Shown here: one piece after another, positions 13,866 through 15,369 of the stretch
Position numbering within the stretch: position 1 is the stretch's first letter
How the letters are laid out: every line of letters starts with the position of its first letter
Assembly: GCA_037131065.1 (NCBI GenBank)
Contig: JBAXRT010000065.1
Coordinates: forward strand, 1-15,369
DNA from: JBAXRT01 sp037131065
GTDB lineage: Bacteria > Bacteroidota > Bacteroidia > Bacteroidales > FEN-979
Reading direction: 5' to 3'
Length of the DNA: 15,369 nucleotides
Translations under genes and position numbers: made by a program
Notes under the pieces: model-generated
What the model was told of the DNA's origin: nothing
What the model saw: only the letters and a program-made list of their open reading frames with translations
Databases searched by the model: none

Positions 13866-15369
13866 ATGCAAAAGTTCCAACAAAGGTATATCAGCCTGCC
13901 GCCCGCGGTTCTAGCAGTTGCCGCGCTGACCGGATTTCGTGAGACAGCCCCCGGCAACCCGCCTGCCCATCCGAATATTTTACTGATCATGGTGGACCAG
14001 ATGCAGACCCCGCCCGAAGGATATGGCCCCACCCAGGGGGCAGTGCAGGATATGAAGGAGATCCTGAGTTTCCGTCCTGTCTCCCCGGGCAATTCCTACA
14101 GCCCGTATTTCGAAGGTTTTCTGCGGCTACAGCAGAACGGGGTGGTCATGAAAAAACATTATACGGCGTCTGCCGCATCGGTTCCCAGCCGGTGTTGCAT
14201 CATGACAGGCCAATATCCCACGGTGACAAACGTAACGCAAACCGATGGCATGTTCAAGTCAGCCCAGGATGTTCCTTTCCTGGATCCAGACGGTACACCT
14301 ACCATAGGGGACTGGCTGAGGCAGCTTGGATATACTACCCATTATTTCGGGAAATGGCATGTGTCGGAGTTGGGCCCGCCTTCATACCTGCAGCCCTGGG
14401 GTTTCTCCGACTGGGCAATATCCTATCCGGAACCACACGGCGGGAGTGCCGACAACCTCGGTGTTTACCGGGATGTGGTGTTTGCAAACCACGTGGTCAA
14501 CTTCCTGGAAAAGCAGGGGACGAATCCCCCGGCAACACCCTGGTTCACGGTCGCTTCACTGGTCGATCCGCATGACGTGAGTTCCTGGCCCTCGAACTGG
14601 CAGGTATACGATACCAACGGGGTGGTGCCCTGGGTCGACTATCCGCCACCTCTGACCATACCCGCCACCGGCGACAACAGTTTATGGGGGACGGTGAGCC
14701 TGGCGGTAAACTACGACACCATCTCCAAAGCATTCCGTGTCCCCCTGAACCCTGACGGCTTCCCCGAGAACAATGCCTTCCTTCCGCCGACCTTTGACGA
14801 GCAGCTTGATAAAAAACCGGACTGCCAGTATGATTATTCGTTCAAAATGGGACTGGCCTTCGGAACCAACATCGATTACACCTTTAAGAAAATTGGCGAC
14901 ACTGTTCATCATTCCCCGCATCCGTTCCAGCTCCAGGGCAGTGATTACGCCGAATGGTGCCGGAACTATGCCCGTTTTTATTTTTACTGCCAGTACCTGG
15001 CCGATCTCCAGATCCGCCGTATCCTGAAAGCCCTTGATGATAGCCATCTTACCGAAAACACCATCGTGGTATTCATTTCCGACCACGGGGAAATGGCAGG
15101 CGCCCACGGGGGAATGATCCAGAAGTGGCATAATGCATATGAAGAATCGGTCAGGGTCCCCATGGTGATCTCATCCCCGCTTGTGAATTCCAGTGCCGGT
15201 ACCCTGAGGGAGATCGTATATCCTACCAGTTCCATCGACCTGGTGCCGACCCTGATCGGACTTGCAGGGTATAACCCTGATTCGCTTCTGGCTATTCCCG
15301 GGATAATTCCCGGCCATAGCCCCTCTGCGCATTTTCCAGGCGTCAACCTTTCAGGGTACATCAAGGGGA
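13866..15369 (+). CDS. Ser-type sulfatase, 3' end cut by window
   Basis: This sulfatase is predicted to hydrolyse a sulfate ester. 501 codons are visible and the frame is open to the right edge. PNILLIMVDQMQ (about 37-48) is the first metal-binding strand. The formylglycine motif SVPSR begins at Ser105 and continues to TGQYP; since the first residue is Ser, activation would need an anaerobic (radical SAM) sulfatase-maturing enzyme. YFGKWHV follows near residue 161. The second metal block VFISDHGEMAGAHGG lies near 401-415, followed by KWHNAYEESVRVPMVI. Residues 8-25 are moderately hydrophobic and may be a weak signal peptide, but no clean cleavage site is visible. The ATG at 13866 is preceded by a second ATTCAAC copy, not a Shine-Dalgarno. 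The natural substrate, possibly a sulfated glycan, cannot be read from sequence. Confidence 0.94.
   Translation, partial: MQKFQQRYISLPPAVLAVAALTGFRETAPGNPPAHPNILLIMVDQMQTPPEGYGPTQGAVQDMKEILSFRPVSPGNSYSPYFEGFLRLQQNGVVMKKHYTASAASVPSRCCIMTGQYPTVTNVTQTDGMFKSAQDVPFLDPDGTPTIGDWLRQLGYTTHYFGKWHVSELGPPSYLQPWGFSDWAISYPEPHGGSADNLGVYRDVVFANHVVNFLEKQGTNPPATPWFTVASLVDPHDVSSWPSNWQVYDTNGVVPWVDYPPPLTIPATGDNSLWGTVSLAVNYDTISKAFRVPLNPDGFPENNAFLPPTFDEQLDKKPDCQYDYSFKMGLAFGTNIDYTFKKIGDTVHHSPHPFQLQGSDYAEWCRNYARFYFYCQYLADLQIRRILKALDDSHLTENTIVVFISDHGEMAGAHGGMIQKWHNAYEESVRVPMVISSPLVNSSAGTLREIVYPTSSIDLVPTLIGLAGYNPDSLLAIPGIIPGHSPSAHFPGVNLSGYIKG

Overview
The window looks like a chromosomal piece from a member of the Bacteroidota, probably a free-living Bacteroidales-type lineage. 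Four things point there: a type IX secretion (T9SS) C-terminal sorting domain on the S41 peptidase-like protein, several lipoproteins with short Bacteroidota-style lipoboxes, an ORF6N-domain gene, and promoter -7 boxes matching TAnnTTTG. Most starts lack a Shine-Dalgarno sequence. Assignment below phylum is not possible from this sequence alone.

Layout. (1) 1-2433, minus strand: a pentose-phosphate pair, a short-form 6-phosphogluconate dehydrogenase (gnd) followed by glucose-6-phosphate dehydrogenase (zwf). zwf runs off the left edge and lacks only its last codons. A 4 x 7-bp tandem repeat forms the junction. (2) 2640-7964, plus strand: three tightly spaced envelope genes, namely a lipoprotein with an Ig-like domain plus a metallophosphoesterase, a multi-TM MscS-type channel, and a T9SS-exported S41 peptidase-like protein. 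(3) 8020-9512, plus: a single-pass membrane protein with an anti-sigma-like N-terminus, then a YycJ/WalJ-type metallo-beta-lactamase-fold hydrolase, with a good Bacteroidota promoter in front. (4) 9615-10418, minus: a conserved lipoprotein of unknown function, bracketed by a 12-bp inverted repeat. (5) 10651-12949, plus: a lipoprotein made of two tandem Cache sensor domains and, 16 bp later, an NCS2-family permease whose usual substrate-contacting residues appear to be replaced. (6) 13077-13607, minus: an ORF6N-domain protein. (7) 13866 to the right edge, plus: a Ser-type sulfatase, truncated by the window.

The genes are mostly household or envelope functions. The least explained signal is in the spacers. 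Nearly every spacer that is not a tight operon junction contains short, imperfect tandem repeats of 7, 8 or 9 bp with different unit sequences. A shared core (AGTCGGCAGTC or its complement) appears at four places and a 20-bp segment appears twice. These repeats reach into gene ends, supplying the stop codons of gnd and the ORF6N gene. The best functional lead is the Cache lipoprotein/NCS2 permease pair, which could be a ligand-binding and uptake unit for an unknown small molecule. I found no CRISPR array, tRNA, rRNA or insertion sequence.
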